Positions 41,071 through 50,616 of a stretch of 64,000 nt of DNA are shown here, piece after piece. The position numbers were made by a program, and so were the translations under genes. A model generated the notes under the pieces. It had not been told where the DNA came from, ran no database searches, and worked only from the letters and a program-made list of their open reading frames with translations. Source of the DNA: Candidatus Saccharimonadota bacterium (GTDB lineage: Bacteria > Patescibacteriota > Saccharimonadia > Saccharimonadales > Saccharimonadaceae); the NCBI GenBank assembly GCA_028289065.1, contig JAQGHA010000009.1, positions 62,001-126,000 on the forward strand, in the 5' to 3' direction. Within the stretch, counting starts at the first letter, position 1; the number at the start of each line of letters is the position of its first letter.

Positions 41071-42736
41071 CTTGAACTTTGAACTCGATGGTTACCTTGT
41101 CGGTGTTATTCGGAACGGTACGTACCCAGAAATAGGAGAACTGTACATCGACACTTTTAATACCATTCATCGTTTCAAGGCTTTGCTGCACTTCACCGTA
41201 GCGCTTGCCTTTTACTTCCTCTTTAATTGCATCTTCATTAATGACCGGGCCAACACTACCCTTTGAATTAATCGAAGCCATCATAACTGCACCGTCTTTT
41301 CGGAAATTACTAATGGTCGCTTGGTCAACACCAGTACCGTATACCTTTTGAGCCTTTTTATCATCTAAATTAGATTCGAGGTTTTTGCGTAGGTACGTAT
41401 CAAGGTCGTTTTTAGAAACAGCTTGGATTGAGTATGTAGTTGGAACGGTTAGCTTAGCCTTGCCGTCTGCCGCTTCAGCTCCAGAGGCAGGTACTGAAAC
41501 AATCGCACCTCGATCGACAGTAAAGCTACTATCGATAATCAGTTCTCCGTTTGTAAATTTCTTTTTTAACTCTGCTTTTTGAGCATCAGTGGAAGCTCCC
41601 ACCAACTGACCTTGAGCACGTTCGATGTCATCTGCTGAAACAACCCGAGCAACCTTTGTGGTTCCGCCAGCAGTCGCTCCTTGAAATGCTCCAGTTGTAC
41701 CATCTGGCCCACTAGCATTCCCCGATATACCATTTGAGCCTGTACCGGATTGAGCCGCCGTAACGTCGACGGTTACCGATTGCGCACAATAAGCTGGGAA
41801 GCAAGGCGTGCTAGCAGGAATAGTTACAGCACTATTTGTCAAAAATGCCGTACCATTTGTGCTCGTGAAACGCGTTCCGGCTGGAACTCCGTAAGCAGCG
41901 GGTGTTAGCTTACTAATCTTAAGTGTGCCGGTAGCTTTTTCACCCACATCTTGTTGTCCAGTCGCTTCAAACTCAACCACTTCGTCCTTCTGATTTTGTT
42001 GCGATACCGAGCTAATAATTCCTTTTGAAAAATCCGTTGCCACCGGGCCGCCCAGTGTAATTGATGAACTGACTGGGGCCGGTGTGGTGCTGGCTGTAAT
42101 TATTACAGTTGCCGCCGGAGCAAATACAAACATCCAAATTAACAAGGCAATGAGGGCTACGCCACCGCCAATACCTAAAAACAATCTTTTACGGAAAGTA
42201 TCAAAGTTTGGGATTTTTGATTTTTTTGCGTTCTTGGCGGTTTTCGCCATGCTCGATTTAGCGATAGTTGAAGCTGCGACAGGGCCCGTAACGGTTTCAC
42301 CGTCGATATTTAAGTCGGTAGCATCAATGTCATCACTGCGCATTGAAGTTGCAGCAACAGCCGTGCCGTCTTTTACTTTGACGGTTTTGGCATGATCGCC
42401 AACCGGAAGGTCGGAACCGTCGATAATGTCATCGTCGTCGGCAACTACTAAGGCAGCTACTTCGGCAATTTCTGGTTTTGTCTGTAGGTTTTTAGCAACC
42501 GGAATTTTGGCACTGGCTGAAAGCGCAATCAATGCTTGGTTGTTGGTAATTAATACCAATTGCTTTTTCTCGGCACGAGCCATACGGTCCAATAGCCGTA
42601 AGTTTACCGCACTTTGAAGAGCACCGGCCCGTTTGGGCGGTACTAAAGCGACGATTTTTTCTTTAGCCTTTTTTATTTTGCCAATAATGGCCGTAATGTC
42701 GTCGTCAACATCGATGTAAATAACGTCTTTATTCAT
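41063..42736 (-). CDS. Membrane protein with baseplate J/gp47-like domain
   Basis: A 557-residue protein. Residues about 1-95 form a Rossmann-like domain (VIYIDVDDDITAIIGKIKKAKEKIV), about 96-180 a low-complexity linker, one membrane helix at about 192-212 (LFLGIGGGVALIALLIWMFVF) and a large extracytoplasmic beta-rich region with VSSSITLGGP, GEKATGTLKI and AAYGVPAGTRFTSTNG, the form annotated as baseplate J/gp47 in CPR genomes. The C-terminus ends in a small alpha/beta domain. Only 1 nt separates it from the FtsA-like gene and it overlaps ruvX, so it belongs to an envelope unit. Function unknown. Confidence 0.75.
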   Translation of the reverse strand: MNKDVIYIDVDDDITAIIGKIKKAKEKIVALVPPKRAGALQSAVNLRLLDRMARAEKKQLVLITNNQALIALSASAKIPVAKNLQTKPEIAEVAALVVADDDDIIDGSDLPVGDHAKTVKVKDGTAVAATSMRSDDIDATDLNIDGETVTGPVAASTIAKSSMAKTAKNAKKSKIPNFDTFRKRLFLGIGGGVALIALLIWMFVFAPAATVIITASTTPAPVSSSITLGGPVATDFSKGIISSVSQQNQKDEVVEFEATGQQDVGEKATGTLKISKLTPAAYGVPAGTRFTSTNGTAFLTNSAVTIPASTPCFPAYCAQSVTVDVTAAQSGTGSNGISGNASGPDGTTGAFQGATAGGTTKVARVVSADDIERAQGQLVGASTDAQKAELKKKFTNGELIIDSSFTVDRGAIVSVPASGAEAADGKAKLTVPTTYSIQAVSKNDLDTYLRKNLESNLDDKKAQKVYGTGVDQATISNFRKDGAVMMASINSKGSVGPVINEDAIKEEVKGKRYGEVQQSLETMNGIKSVDVQFSYFWVRTVPNNTDKVTIEFKVQDE

Positions 42737-42737
42737 A

Positions 42738-44000
42738 CTAGATTTTCAGAAGCCGATTAAATTTATCCTTTATCGTATCTCCCTCACCACTCCCTATAAG
42801 TGTATCATATCCCACCCTTAGCAAGCCCATGGCGGTAATGAAAGTATGGTCGGTAACATCGCCGGTAGCATCGGCAACACCAATCACTTCAGAGGGGTTA
42901 ATATGGTGAACGGTCGGTTTTTTAGTAAACGGTAATTCTTTATGCCACGTAGGTTCATTCAAAATATCAACAATTTTTTCGAGACTTGAACCACCACCAC
43001 AAAGTAGAATTCTATTAGGTAAATGATCGACTGAATCAAATTCACTTAAGGCAAGTTCAACACCGGCAATCCAAACTTCAAGCGTTTTATCGATAGCATC
43101 ATTTACTTCTTTTTTAACTGAAGCTTTAATTTGTTCATGATCAATATTTACCTTAAGTTTTTCGGCATCTTTATAAGGAAGGTTCATATCGCTGGCAATT
43201 GTTTGCGTCACGCTACGACCACCGATTCCGAACATCTTAGTTCCCTCTACACCACCGTCATTTACAACCGCAATGTCGGTAGTACCACCACCCATATCAA
43301 GTAATATGGCGGTGAAGTTGCTATTAGCATCGTTTCCAAGCACACTCCGGCTGACGGCAAATGGTTCAGCAGCAACCGCTAACAATTCTAACGACAGCTC
43401 ATCAGCTACTCGTTCTAGCGCTCCAATGTGTACCATCGGTGCAAAGGCGGTATAAATTTGTACCGCTACGTCACGGCCTTGGAAGCCAATCGGGTTACTG
43501 ACTTTATAGCCATCAATGTGGATACCAACAAGGGCACTGTTTACAAGTTTTACTTCGACTTCATTATTACCAGTCTCTAAGGCAATTTGTTTTTGAGCTT
43601 TAATTTGAGCTCGTTCCTGTACCTTTTCGATGATGAATTCCATCTCAGAATCATCTAGCGGGCGGTCGGGTTGTGGGCGGCGGTAACGGATAGTATCGGT
43701 TACACCCTTTACGAGTTCACCAGCAATACCAATGACGACACGTTTCGCCTGTAGGCCAGCTTGCTCTTCGGCGTCAGCTAAAGCTTCTTCACAATTACGT
43801 ACAACACCAGCAATATCAGCAATAGCCCCAGAATGCATATCGCTTACTTCTTGACGTGAACGGCCAACGCCCACAATCTTAAGTTCTTCACCCTCAATTT
43901 TAGCAATCAGCGCCTTTACAAATTCGGTTCCTATATCCAATGCTACGATGTAATCGTCATTGGATGGCTTGCGCTTCGTTCTAAATTTTTCTAATACCAT
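42738..44000 (-). CDS. ftsA: FtsA-like actin-fold ATPase
   Basis: 420 residues of the FtsA/PilM actin-like family. Phosphate loops VALDIGTEFVKALI (about 19-32) and ILLDMGGGTTDIAVV (about 231-245), the SHS2-type 1C domain (about 85-170) and the adenosine loop LCGGGSSLEKI are visible. FtsA anchors FtsZ to the membrane; PilM does the same for pili. The usual membrane helix is replaced by LIGSGEGDTIKDKFNRLLKI at the C-terminus, which could be an amphipathic anchor. FtsZ is not next to it. First gene of the ftsA-baseplate-ruvX-mltG chain; TATAAT 11 nt before the ATG. Confidence 0.85.
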   Translation of the reverse strand: MVLEKFRTKRKPSNDDYIVALDIGTEFVKALIAKIEGEELKIVGVGRSRQEVSDMHSGAIADIAGVVRNCEEALADAEEQAGLQAKRVVIGIAGELVKGVTDTIRYRRPQPDRPLDDSEMEFIIEKVQERAQIKAQKQIALETGNNEVEVKLVNSALVGIHIDGYKVSNPIGFQGRDVAVQIYTAFAPMVHIGALERVADELSLELLAVAAEPFAVSRSVLGNDANSNFTAILLDMGGGTTDIAVVNDGGVEGTKMFGIGGRSVTQTIASDMNLPYKDAEKLKVNIDHEQIKASVKKEVNDAIDKTLEVWIAGVELALSEFDSVDHLPNRILLCGGGSSLEKIVDILNEPTWHKELPFTKKPTVHHINPSEVIGVADATGDVTDHTFITAMGLLRVGYDTLIGSGEGDTIKDKFNRLLKI

Positions 44001-44103
44001 AGTTGCTGTCCATTATAACATTAGTGGTAAGCAAAATGCTCGCGCTATTGATAAAAATTGGCTTCCATTTGTATTTATAAGTAAATCATGATATAAAATT
44101 ACG

Positions 44104-45036
44104 ATGATAAGGCCTCATAAAAATAGCGAGTCTGAACCTCAGATTCCGCCTCATACTGAACTTCTGGTTACCGACATGGAAACATACGTTAATGAGAATG
44201 TTCACGAATATCTCGATGGGTACCCTTCTATACTTAAAGCAACCGATTATCAAGTCTTACGAGCACCAGATGGTAAACTTCCTGCTGGAATTCGTCGCAT
44301 TGATAATGCCTACGTCACTAAGGTTGCCCCAGGAGAGCGCGAGCTCAGTGGAGTGGATATACTCATGCAGTTTCCCTTGCAATACGAGGCAGAAAACCCC
44401 ATAAACGTCACCTTTAAATGGAATGACGGGACACACTGTCGTATTGCAATTGTTGATAAACGACCGGTATTAATTGTCGAGAACGGCGATAGCACACTCT
44501 ATAGCGGTTTTATAGATATGGACGAGTTAGCGTCGTATTTGAATTCTTGCGGTTTACCTAAAAGCATTTGGGGCGCAGATATCAACCAAGCGATTGAAGA
44601 TATTGATAGTAGTAGCGATACACACATCTATCAACGCGCAAGTATTATCATTGATCCATATACAACTATGGAAATTGTTCATGAGAAACGTTTCAAAACA
44701 GATATTCATGAAACCAGAAAAATCCTTGATGAGCTTTGTTTGAATATTGACCACCTTGAGTATAACGCCAGCATACTTACCGACGATATATACCTTCCAC
44801 CAGCACCGACCTATCGAAATATGCTTAGGTTTGAGCGTAACGAAACAGAAGATGGTACACAACAAGATACATCCACTTCAGACGAAGAATCATGGAGCTA
44901 TCGAGGAGCATACTCTGGAAAACTTGAATTAGGGGAATTCGTTGATGCACTCGTACAAATTGACCCGAAGCTTGTAATTCCAAACTCTAAAATTGTTGCA
45001 AAAGCATTGTCGGTTATGAAGCAAAAACCGTACTAA
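44104..45036 (+). CDS. Hypothetical protein, soluble, 310 residues
   Basis: No recognisable family. The protein is acidic and has no membrane segment. It is mixed alpha/beta, with a central strand region (INVTFKWNDGTHCRIAIVDKRPVLIVENGD), a His-rich stretch (MEIVHEKRF) and a C-terminal acidic linker (NETEDGTQQDTSTSDEE) before a short helical end. Promoter TTGTAT-N17-TATAAA at about 44069-44097 puts the start 6 nt after the -10 box, so it is leaderless. It is the only plus-strand gene between 33.9 and 64 kb, and its stop overlaps alaS by 4 nt, which supports real coding. Confidence 0.7.
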   Translation: MIRPHKNSESEPQIPPHTELLVTDMETYVNENVHEYLDGYPSILKATDYQVLRAPDGKLPAGIRRIDNAYVTKVAPGERELSGVDILMQFPLQYEAENPINVTFKWNDGTHCRIAIVDKRPVLIVENGDSTLYSGFIDMDELASYLNSCGLPKSIWGADINQAIEDIDSSSDTHIYQRASIIIDPYTTMEIVHEKRFKTDIHETRKILDELCLNIDHLEYNASILTDDIYLPPAPTYRNMLRFERNETEDGTQQDTSTSDEESWSYRGAYSGKLELGEFVDALVQIDPKLVIPNSKIVAKALSVMKQKPY

Positions 45037-46913
45037 ACAAGCGACGCTTTAATGCGTCGAATACCGGCGCTTGACGCTTCTTCCTTAGTAATCTTGAAGA
45101 CTTTTCCGTCTTCCGCTAGTTGGCCGGTATGATCTACGTGGGGCCCACCACAAATCTCCAGGCTAGCAATGTGGCCGCCTTCACCCATTTGATATACCTT
45201 CACTTCATCGCCATAACGTTCGCCGAATGGGCCGATTGCGCCCATATCAAGCGCTTCTTGGGTTGGGTATAGCTTAAAGCTGACAGGAAGATCTTCTGCA
45301 ATCCAACCATTCACTAATTCTTCCGCCTTAGCAATTTCTTCAGGTGTCACTTTTCGATCTAAATTGAAATCAAAACGCAAACGTTCATCGGTAATGTTGC
45401 TTCCGTGTTGGCGAAGTTCATTACCTAATATTTCGCGAAGGGCAGATTGTAACAAGTGTGTCGCTGTGTGGTATTTTTTATGAATCAAATCGTCACCCGC
45501 TAAGCCACCTTTAAATTCACCTTTTGTGGCTGTACGCGAACGGTTTCGTTGTTCTTCCATCTTGGCATCAAATTCTTGGCGCCAGCTTTCCGATAAAGTA
45601 ATACCTTGCTTAAAAGCTTCTTCAGTCGATAGTTCAACCGGGAAACCGAAAGTATCGTAGAGTGTAAATAATTCCGAACCAGTAATTCCAGTTGCAGAAA
45701 ACTTCTCAAGTTCTTTGAGGCCTTTTCGTAGGGTTTGACGGAATACTTTTTCTTCTTTAACCAGCGTCGCAATCACTTCATCACGAGCCGCCGCTACTTC
45801 TGGGTAGTCGGTTGCATATAAGTCAGCAATAACAGGTACAATTTCTTCGAAGAAGTTTTGTTCAATACCCAGGTCAAACGCAAACCGAATAGCTCGGCGT
45901 AGCAAACGACGCATAACGTAGCCTTGTTCTTTGTTAGCTGGCTTAACGCCATCAACCGCTAAGAAAGTTGCTGCCCGAAGGTGGTCAGCAATTACCCGCA
46001 TGCTCGCAGTGTTGCTTTCGTATTTCTTACCACTTAACGTTTGGATTTTTTCGATAATTGGCCATAACAAACTAATTCGGAATACGTCAGGGCTATTAAT
46101 TTGAGCAGCGGCAATCCGTTCTAGCCCACCACCGAAGTCAACGTTTTGTTTTTCAAGCGGCGTAAAGCTGCCATCTTCATTTCGTCGATACTGCATAAAT
46201 ACTTGGTTACCAATTTCCATAAATTGGCCGCTGTCGCTAGCAGGGTGCGCCAAGCCAAAACCTTCAGCATGGTTCTCTGGACCAAAGTCATAAAATACTT
46301 CGCTATCCGGGCCACACGGGTCACCGATAGGAGTTTTTTCTAGGCCGCCGCCTCGGCTCCACCAGTTTTCGCCGTCATCGTAGAAGAAAATACGTTCACC
46401 TGGTTTGATACCACGAACATCACCATCCGCTTGCGAGCCGACTTCAACAATGTCAGCTTCAATGCCGCGTTCAGTAAATACTTTTTGCCAAATATTTGCC
46501 GCTTCATCGTCGCGAGGAATGCCGTTTTTCTCGTCGCCAATAAAAGCCGTTACGTATAATTTTGTTGGGTCGAGTTTTACAACATCAACTAAAAATTCAA
46601 AGAACCAACGAATTTGCTGCTCCTTAAAATAATCACCCATACTCCAGTTACCGAGCATTTCAAAAAAGGTTGTGTGCCGGTTGTCACCAACGTCTTCAAT
46701 GTCTTGAGCTCGTAAACATGTCTGGCTATCAACTAGACGAACACCAGAGGGGTGCTGCTCACCTAATAAAAAAGGTAAAAGTGGCTGCATACCACTACCC
46801 GTAAATAAGGTTGTCGGGTCGTTAAACGGAATTAGCTGCGCACGAGGAATAATTGCGTGGTCGCGTTGGTTAAAAAATTCTAGGTATGAGTTGCGAATAT
46901 CTTGAGCGTTCAT
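45033..46913 (-). CDS. alaS: Alanyl-tRNA synthetase lacking the C-Ala domain
   Basis: 626 residues against about 870 in E. coli. The aminoacylation domain is complete (FLEFFNQRDHAIIPRAQL, FTGSGMQPL, TFFEMLGNWSMGDYFK, GGLERI). The editing domain is present with the zinc ligands HTATH and CGGPHVDHTG, ending in SSAGIRRIKASLV. The DHHA1/C-Ala region that normally follows, used for dimers and tRNA elbow binding, is absent, and the stop codon is clean. The neighbour downstream is a plus-strand gene, so no split-off piece is here. TATAAT at 46922-46927 is 8 nt from the ATG (leaderless). Confidence 0.95.
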   Translation of the reverse strand: MNAQDIRNSYLEFFNQRDHAIIPRAQLIPFNDPTTLFTGSGMQPLLPFLLGEQHPSGVRLVDSQTCLRAQDIEDVGDNRHTTFFEMLGNWSMGDYFKEQQIRWFFEFLVDVVKLDPTKLYVTAFIGDEKNGIPRDDEAANIWQKVFTERGIEADIVEVGSQADGDVRGIKPGERIFFYDDGENWWSRGGGLEKTPIGDPCGPDSEVFYDFGPENHAEGFGLAHPASDSGQFMEIGNQVFMQYRRNEDGSFTPLEKQNVDFGGGLERIAAAQINSPDVFRISLLWPIIEKIQTLSGKKYESNTASMRVIADHLRAATFLAVDGVKPANKEQGYVMRRLLRRAIRFAFDLGIEQNFFEEIVPVIADLYATDYPEVAAARDEVIATLVKEEKVFRQTLRKGLKELEKFSATGITGSELFTLYDTFGFPVELSTEEAFKQGITLSESWRQEFDAKMEEQRNRSRTATKGEFKGGLAGDDLIHKKYHTATHLLQSALREILGNELRQHGSNITDERLRFDFNLDRKVTPEEIAKAEELVNGWIAEDLPVSFKLYPTQEALDMGAIGPFGERYGDEVKVYQMGEGGHIASLEICGGPHVDHTGQLAEDGKVFKITKEEASSAGIRRIKASLV

Positions 46914-46941
46914 AAGGGGTTATTATATATGAGCAGATAAC

Positions 46942-46976
46942 AAAAAGCCACCTCCGGGTGGGCGTGAGGTGGCTTT
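46942..46976 (-). terminator. Terminator between mnmA and alaS
   Basis: AAAGCCACCTC...GAGGTGGCTTTTTG has an 11-bp stem and T-tail on the minus strand. Between it and mnmA are two more inverted repeats: TTGAAGCTC/GAGCTTCAA (about 46984-47009) and AAGGTATT/AATACCTT (about 47031-47068). Because alaS begins right after, an attenuator for alaS is possible, but its own -10 lies downstream of the terminator, so this is more likely the end of the thiolation operon. Confidence 0.75.
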
Positions 46977-47103
46977 ATTATGACTTGAAGCTCTAGGGCA
47001 AGAGCTTCAAATAAAAAGAGCTTGGATAATAAGGTATTCCTCGCAGGTGAAGTCTCTTAAATACCTTACATGAGTACTATACAGTCGATACCTGAGAAAA
47101 CAC

Positions 47104-48162
47104 TTAAGCTATAATGCCGCCGCCAATACATATTTCATTATTATAAATTACTACCGATTGCCCAGGTGCAACGGCTCGTTCAGCATTATCAAGTGTAAGT
47201 TCAATTGAGCCATCATCATTAAATGATAACTGAGTTGGAATGAGCGCCGCTCGGTGTCGAACCCTTACCTGATATTCGCCTGCTTCAGGGGTTTCATTTA
47301 TCCAATGAGCGCTCGTTAGGTTAAGTTGTGGTCGCCACAAAGCATCATCGTTTAAATTAGTCGTCGCATAGACTTCGTTCTTGTCCATGTCTTTACCAAC
47401 AACGTAATACGGCAGGCCACCGCCAACATCCAAACCATGGCGTTGCCCAATGGTGTAAAAAATTGCCCCATCATGTTGCCCAAGCACCTTGCCGGTTTGC
47501 TTATCAATAATCGAACCAGCCTTCTGCTCAACATATTGACTTAAGAATTCACGAATACCAATCTGCCCTACAAAACAAATACCCTGGCTATCTTTTTTAG
47601 CTGCCGTAAATAACCCGCGAGCCTTCGCCATTTCACGAACTTCCGGCTTCTTAAATTCACCTAACGGAAAAAGGACTTTTCCTAAAGCTTCACCCGTAAC
47701 GCGATACAGGAAATAGGTCTGATCCTTATTAGTATCAACAGCTTGCACAAGTTGGCCATTTGAGCGCCCTTCTTCGTGCCTTACCCGTGCATAGTGTCCG
47801 GTAGCAATCAAATCAGCACCGTCTTCTAAAGCAGTTTCCAGAAAGATTTTAAACTTCACTTCTTGGTTGCACATAATATCCGGGTTCGGTGTGCGTCCCA
47901 GTTTATATTCTTCAATCATGTAGTCTACGACTTTGTGTTTGTACTCATTTTCGAAATCAAAAACTTTAAAATCAATACCAAGTTGCACAGCAACCCGTTT
48001 GGCATCGGCGAGGTCATCAGCCCATGGGCATTTCATACCGGGTAAATCTTGGGTCCAGTTTTTCATATACACGCCCGTAACGTCATAGCCTTGCTCGACT
48101 AAAAGTGCCGCTGTTAACGACGAGTCAACACCACCACTCATGCCTACGTATACTTTTGTCAT
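47104..48162 (-). CDS. mnmA: tRNA-specific 2-thiouridylase MnmA
   Basis: Adds sulfur to U34 of tRNA-Lys, -Glu and -Gln. 352 residues; the PP-loop VGMSGGVDSSLTAALL at the start, the first catalytic Cys in PNPDIMCNQEVKF (about 101-104) and the second Cys in SQGICFVG (about 197-200), followed by the beta-barrel C-terminal domain. It overlaps the ydcF gene by 4 nt. With the cysteine desulfurase at the head of the unit it forms a compact sulfur relay without visible TusA-E proteins. Confidence 0.96.
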   Translation of the reverse strand: MTKVYVGMSGGVDSSLTAALLVEQGYDVTGVYMKNWTQDLPGMKCPWADDLADAKRVAVQLGIDFKVFDFENEYKHKVVDYMIEEYKLGRTPNPDIMCNQEVKFKIFLETALEDGADLIATGHYARVRHEEGRSNGQLVQAVDTNKDQTYFLYRVTGEALGKVLFPLGEFKKPEVREMAKARGLFTAAKKDSQGICFVGQIGIREFLSQYVEQKAGSIIDKQTGKVLGQHDGAIFYTIGQRHGLDVGGGLPYYVVGKDMDKNEVYATTNLNDDALWRPQLNLTSAHWINETPEAGEYQVRVRHRAALIPTQLSFNDDGSIELTLDNAERAVAPGQSVVIYNNEICIGGGIIA

Positions 48163-48758
48163 GTTGTCGCTCCAATATAAAAGGCAATAATTTTTACTAA
48201 TTCACCACCCGATAACCACCAGCCTCTTGGGGTTAGCCACCAGAACCAGTTCCAGTCACTATCTTGCGTCACGGGATAATTTCGTATATTTACCTGTTCG
48301 GCGCGTTTGTTAAATTCTAGACTAGCCCGTCGTTGGTGATACCCTGACGTAACTAATATAATATCGTCATAGCCACGGTCGCTAAATATCGTTTTAGTAT
48401 TGGCGGCATTTTGCTGAGTAGATTCGGCATCGCTATCAATAATAATTGCCGATAGCGGTACACCAGCTTGGACCGCCTGGACTTGCATTGCTTCGGCATT
48501 GCTTGGGCCAGTTTTATCCTGGGCTGCGCCTGAAAGAATGAGTGTATCAGCCCATCCATTTTTGTATAAGGCAATGCCTGATTCAGTGCGGGCTTGGGTG
48601 TCTCCACCGCTTACCACGACAATCGCATCTGATTTAGCACAGTCTTTGCTCGCGCTTGGGGCTGAGTTACAACCCATAAAACTATTCGGCTGCAAGTAGA
48701 CTGTTATTAAGGCGATAAATACTACCACCAATACCCCGATACTAATAAGCCATTTCAT
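48159..48758 (-). CDS. YdcF/DUF218 family membrane-anchored protein
   Basis: 199 residues: a signal-anchor helix at about 4-22, then the DUF218 fold with DAIVVVSGGDTQARTESGIALY, LILSGAAQDKTGPSNAEAM, SDAESTQQNAANTK and LVTSGYHQRRASLEF. Family members bind nucleotides or act in envelope polysaccharide steps; the exact role is unknown. It is squeezed between iscS and mnmA with overlaps of 1 and 4 nt, so it is expressed with tRNA thiolation, although functional linkage is not obvious. Confidence 0.85.
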   Translation of the reverse strand: MKWLISIGVLVVVFIALITVYLQPNSFMGCNSAPSASKDCAKSDAIVVVSGGDTQARTESGIALYKNGWADTLILSGAAQDKTGPSNAEAMQVQAVQAGVPLSAIIIDSDAESTQQNAANTKTIFSDRGYDDIILVTSGYHQRRASLEFNKRAEQVNIRNYPVTQDSDWNWFWWLTPRGWWLSGGELVKIIAFYIGATT

Positions 48759-49912
48759 TAACGGCCTACCCGAGCGTATTCTTTTGTCACTTCTTCAATA
48801 ATAATAGCCGCTGCCTGTTGGCAATTTTCGTCCGTTGAAAGGTGCCCTAACGTTATGCGTAAACTACCATCAGCTACTTCCGATGCTAAGCCGATAGCGT
48901 TCAATACATGCGAACGCGTACCTTTGTTTGCCGCACAGGCACTACCAGTCGCCACTAAAACTCCGCGATTTTCTAAACCGAATAATACTCGCTCTGCATC
49001 AATTCCAGGAAACGAAATATGTAAATGGCCGGCTAATCGGTGGCGTTGATGGCCGGAAAGGACGGCTTTTGCAAAAGCATCGGTTAAGGTTTTCTGCATT
49101 GTATCGCGGAGCTTCATAAGCCGTTTTGATTCGAAGCCACGGTGCTCACTGGCTAGTTCCATGGCTTTCGCAAAACCAATAGTGCCGGCTACATTTTCAG
49201 TGCCACTTCGAATGCCACGCTCTTGACCACCACCAACAATATACGGCTTCAACTCAACAAACGGTGCCGACCATAATAGGCCAACTTGCTTCGGGCCATA
49301 TACCTTAGCTGCATTCAAGGTAAGTAAATCAACGCCCAACCTGGCGACGTTAACATCTAGCTGACCAACACCTTGCGAGGCATCACTATGTAAGTAAATT
49401 GGTGTATGGTCGCCACGAGCTAAGCGAGCATTCCGTTCTTTTTTGATAACTTCAGCAATATCGCGAAGTGGTTGAATGGTACCAACTTCATTGTTGGCCA
49501 GCGCAATACTCACCAGTCGAGTATCTGGCCGAATTGCTTGGCGAATAGATTCCGCCGAAACAACCGCCCGGCTGTCCGCCTCTACAATTGTATGTTCGAA
49601 GTTTTTAACAGCCGCTAAAACCGCATGGTGTTCAATATTAGCGGTAACGACGTGCCCACCAATACTCGAAAAAGCTAAGTTAATAGATTCTGTTGCCCCA
49701 GCGGTAATAATAATATCGTCACCACGCGCACCAATGGCTCGACCAATAGTGTCCTTAGCAGCATCGTACGATCGACGGACCATAATAGCCGGAGCATACG
49801 GCGCCGAAGGATTAAAAAAGTCATCAGAAAAGTACGGCATCATGGCCGCAAGCACTTTTGGATCGAGCGGCGTCGCAGCCGCGTGATCAAGATATATCAC
49901 CTCGTTTTTCAC
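48758..49912 (-). CDS. Cysteine desulfurase (NifS/IscS class)
   Basis: PLP enzyme that takes sulfur from cysteine for tRNA thiolation and clusters. 384 residues: YLDHAAATPLDPKVLAAM, TAGATESINLA, SDASQGVGQLDV, the PLP lysine in LTLNAAKVYGPKQVG and the catalytic Cys in TGSACAANKG. GTG start at 49912 is only 6 nt after a TATAAT (49919-49924), so the mRNA is probably leaderless even with GTG. First gene of iscS-ydcF-mnmA. Confidence 0.94.
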   Translation of the reverse strand: MKNEVIYLDHAAATPLDPKVLAAMMPYFSDDFFNPSAPYAPAIMVRRSYDAAKDTIGRAIGARGDDIIITAGATESINLAFSSIGGHVVTANIEHHAVLAAVKNFEHTIVEADSRAVVSAESIRQAIRPDTRLVSIALANNEVGTIQPLRDIAEVIKKERNARLARGDHTPIYLHSDASQGVGQLDVNVARLGVDLLTLNAAKVYGPKQVGLLWSAPFVELKPYIVGGGQERGIRSGTENVAGTIGFAKAMELASEHRGFESKRLMKLRDTMQKTLTDAFAKAVLSGHQRHRLAGHLHISFPGIDAERVLFGLENRGVLVATGSACAANKGTRSHVLNAIGLASEVADGSLRITLGHLSTDENCQQAAAIIIEEVTKEYARVGR

Positions 49913-49936
49913 CTTCTTATTATAGCTTATGGATGA

Positions 49937-50566
49937 CTACGCAGCTAAGCGGAAATCATCTTTTTTAAGATCCGAAAGCGCTTGATCAATTGGATATAGT
50001 TCTTCCATAACAGCATCATCAAATAGTTGAATAGCCTGTATTAAGGTTCGCTCTTCGCCATCGTTCATCGGGAAGGTCCGACCATGAAAACGTTTTTCGA
50101 TGCTGTCAGGTTTAAAAATGTAGTGAATAGTTGTATCTTCTAATTTAATATCCTTACCGTTAGTATATCCAAAGAACCATCCGCCTTTTTCTTCCCAGAG
50201 TCGATAATCCATTTCTTCAGCTTTTTTGCTTTTTTCTTTTCGTTTGATTTCTATAATTTTCCAAGGTCGGCCACCGATTTTACTTTCTGCTTCAATAAGC
50301 TCAGCTAAAATAGGTTTTGGCTTTATAATGATTGCCTTCGCAGCTTTAAGTATTTTATGTTTATTTTCTTCCATAGCAATTGCTGTTTGACGACCGGCGT
50401 ATAGGCGGGACTTTAATTCTTGTTGGTATTCGTAAGCATTAAAATGAGTACTTTGTGGTTCAGGGGTATATTGCTGAACTTCTTGAATTTCTGGTTGCTC
50501 TGAAAAATCCGCAGTTGGTTCTGCTTCAAAAAGCCCATCAGGAATTGTGTATTGTTCATTGGCCAT
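49937..50566 (-). CDS. Hypothetical protein, 209 residues
   Basis: Soluble protein. Residues 1-60 are acidic, Pro/Gln-rich and probably disordered; 60-130 are helical and basic (KHKILKAAKAIIIKPKPILAELIEAE, KRKEKSKKAEEMDYR); 130-209 form an alpha/beta domain with aromatic strands (WFFGYTNGKD, IHYIFKPDSIEKRFHG). No known family. Lies between tatD and iscS on the same strand, 24 nt from the iscS start region. Confidence 0.65.
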   Translation of the reverse strand: MANEQYTIPDGLFEAEPTADFSEQPEIQEVQQYTPEPQSTHFNAYEYQQELKSRLYAGRQTAIAMEENKHKILKAAKAIIIKPKPILAELIEAESKIGGRPWKIIEIKRKEKSKKAEEMDYRLWEEKGGWFFGYTNGKDIKLEDTTIHYIFKPDSIEKRFHGRTFPMNDGEERTLIQAIQLFDDAVMEELYPIDQALSDLKKDDFRLAA

Positions 50567-50616
50567 ATAAAAGTCTTCCGTTAAGAATTGGAATTTTTTT
50601 GTGGTGGTGTTTTGGT

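Noticed and set aside
41063-42736. Remnant prophage (baseplate J, holin-like and tail-fibre-like genes in one window)
   Set aside because: The three are 10-30 kb apart, embedded in housekeeping units, and no capsid, portal, terminase or integrase gene is present.
46914-47103. T-box riboswitch in front of alaS
   Set aside because: No T-box core sequence or specifier loop is visible, and the alaS -10 box lies downstream of the terminator hairpin.
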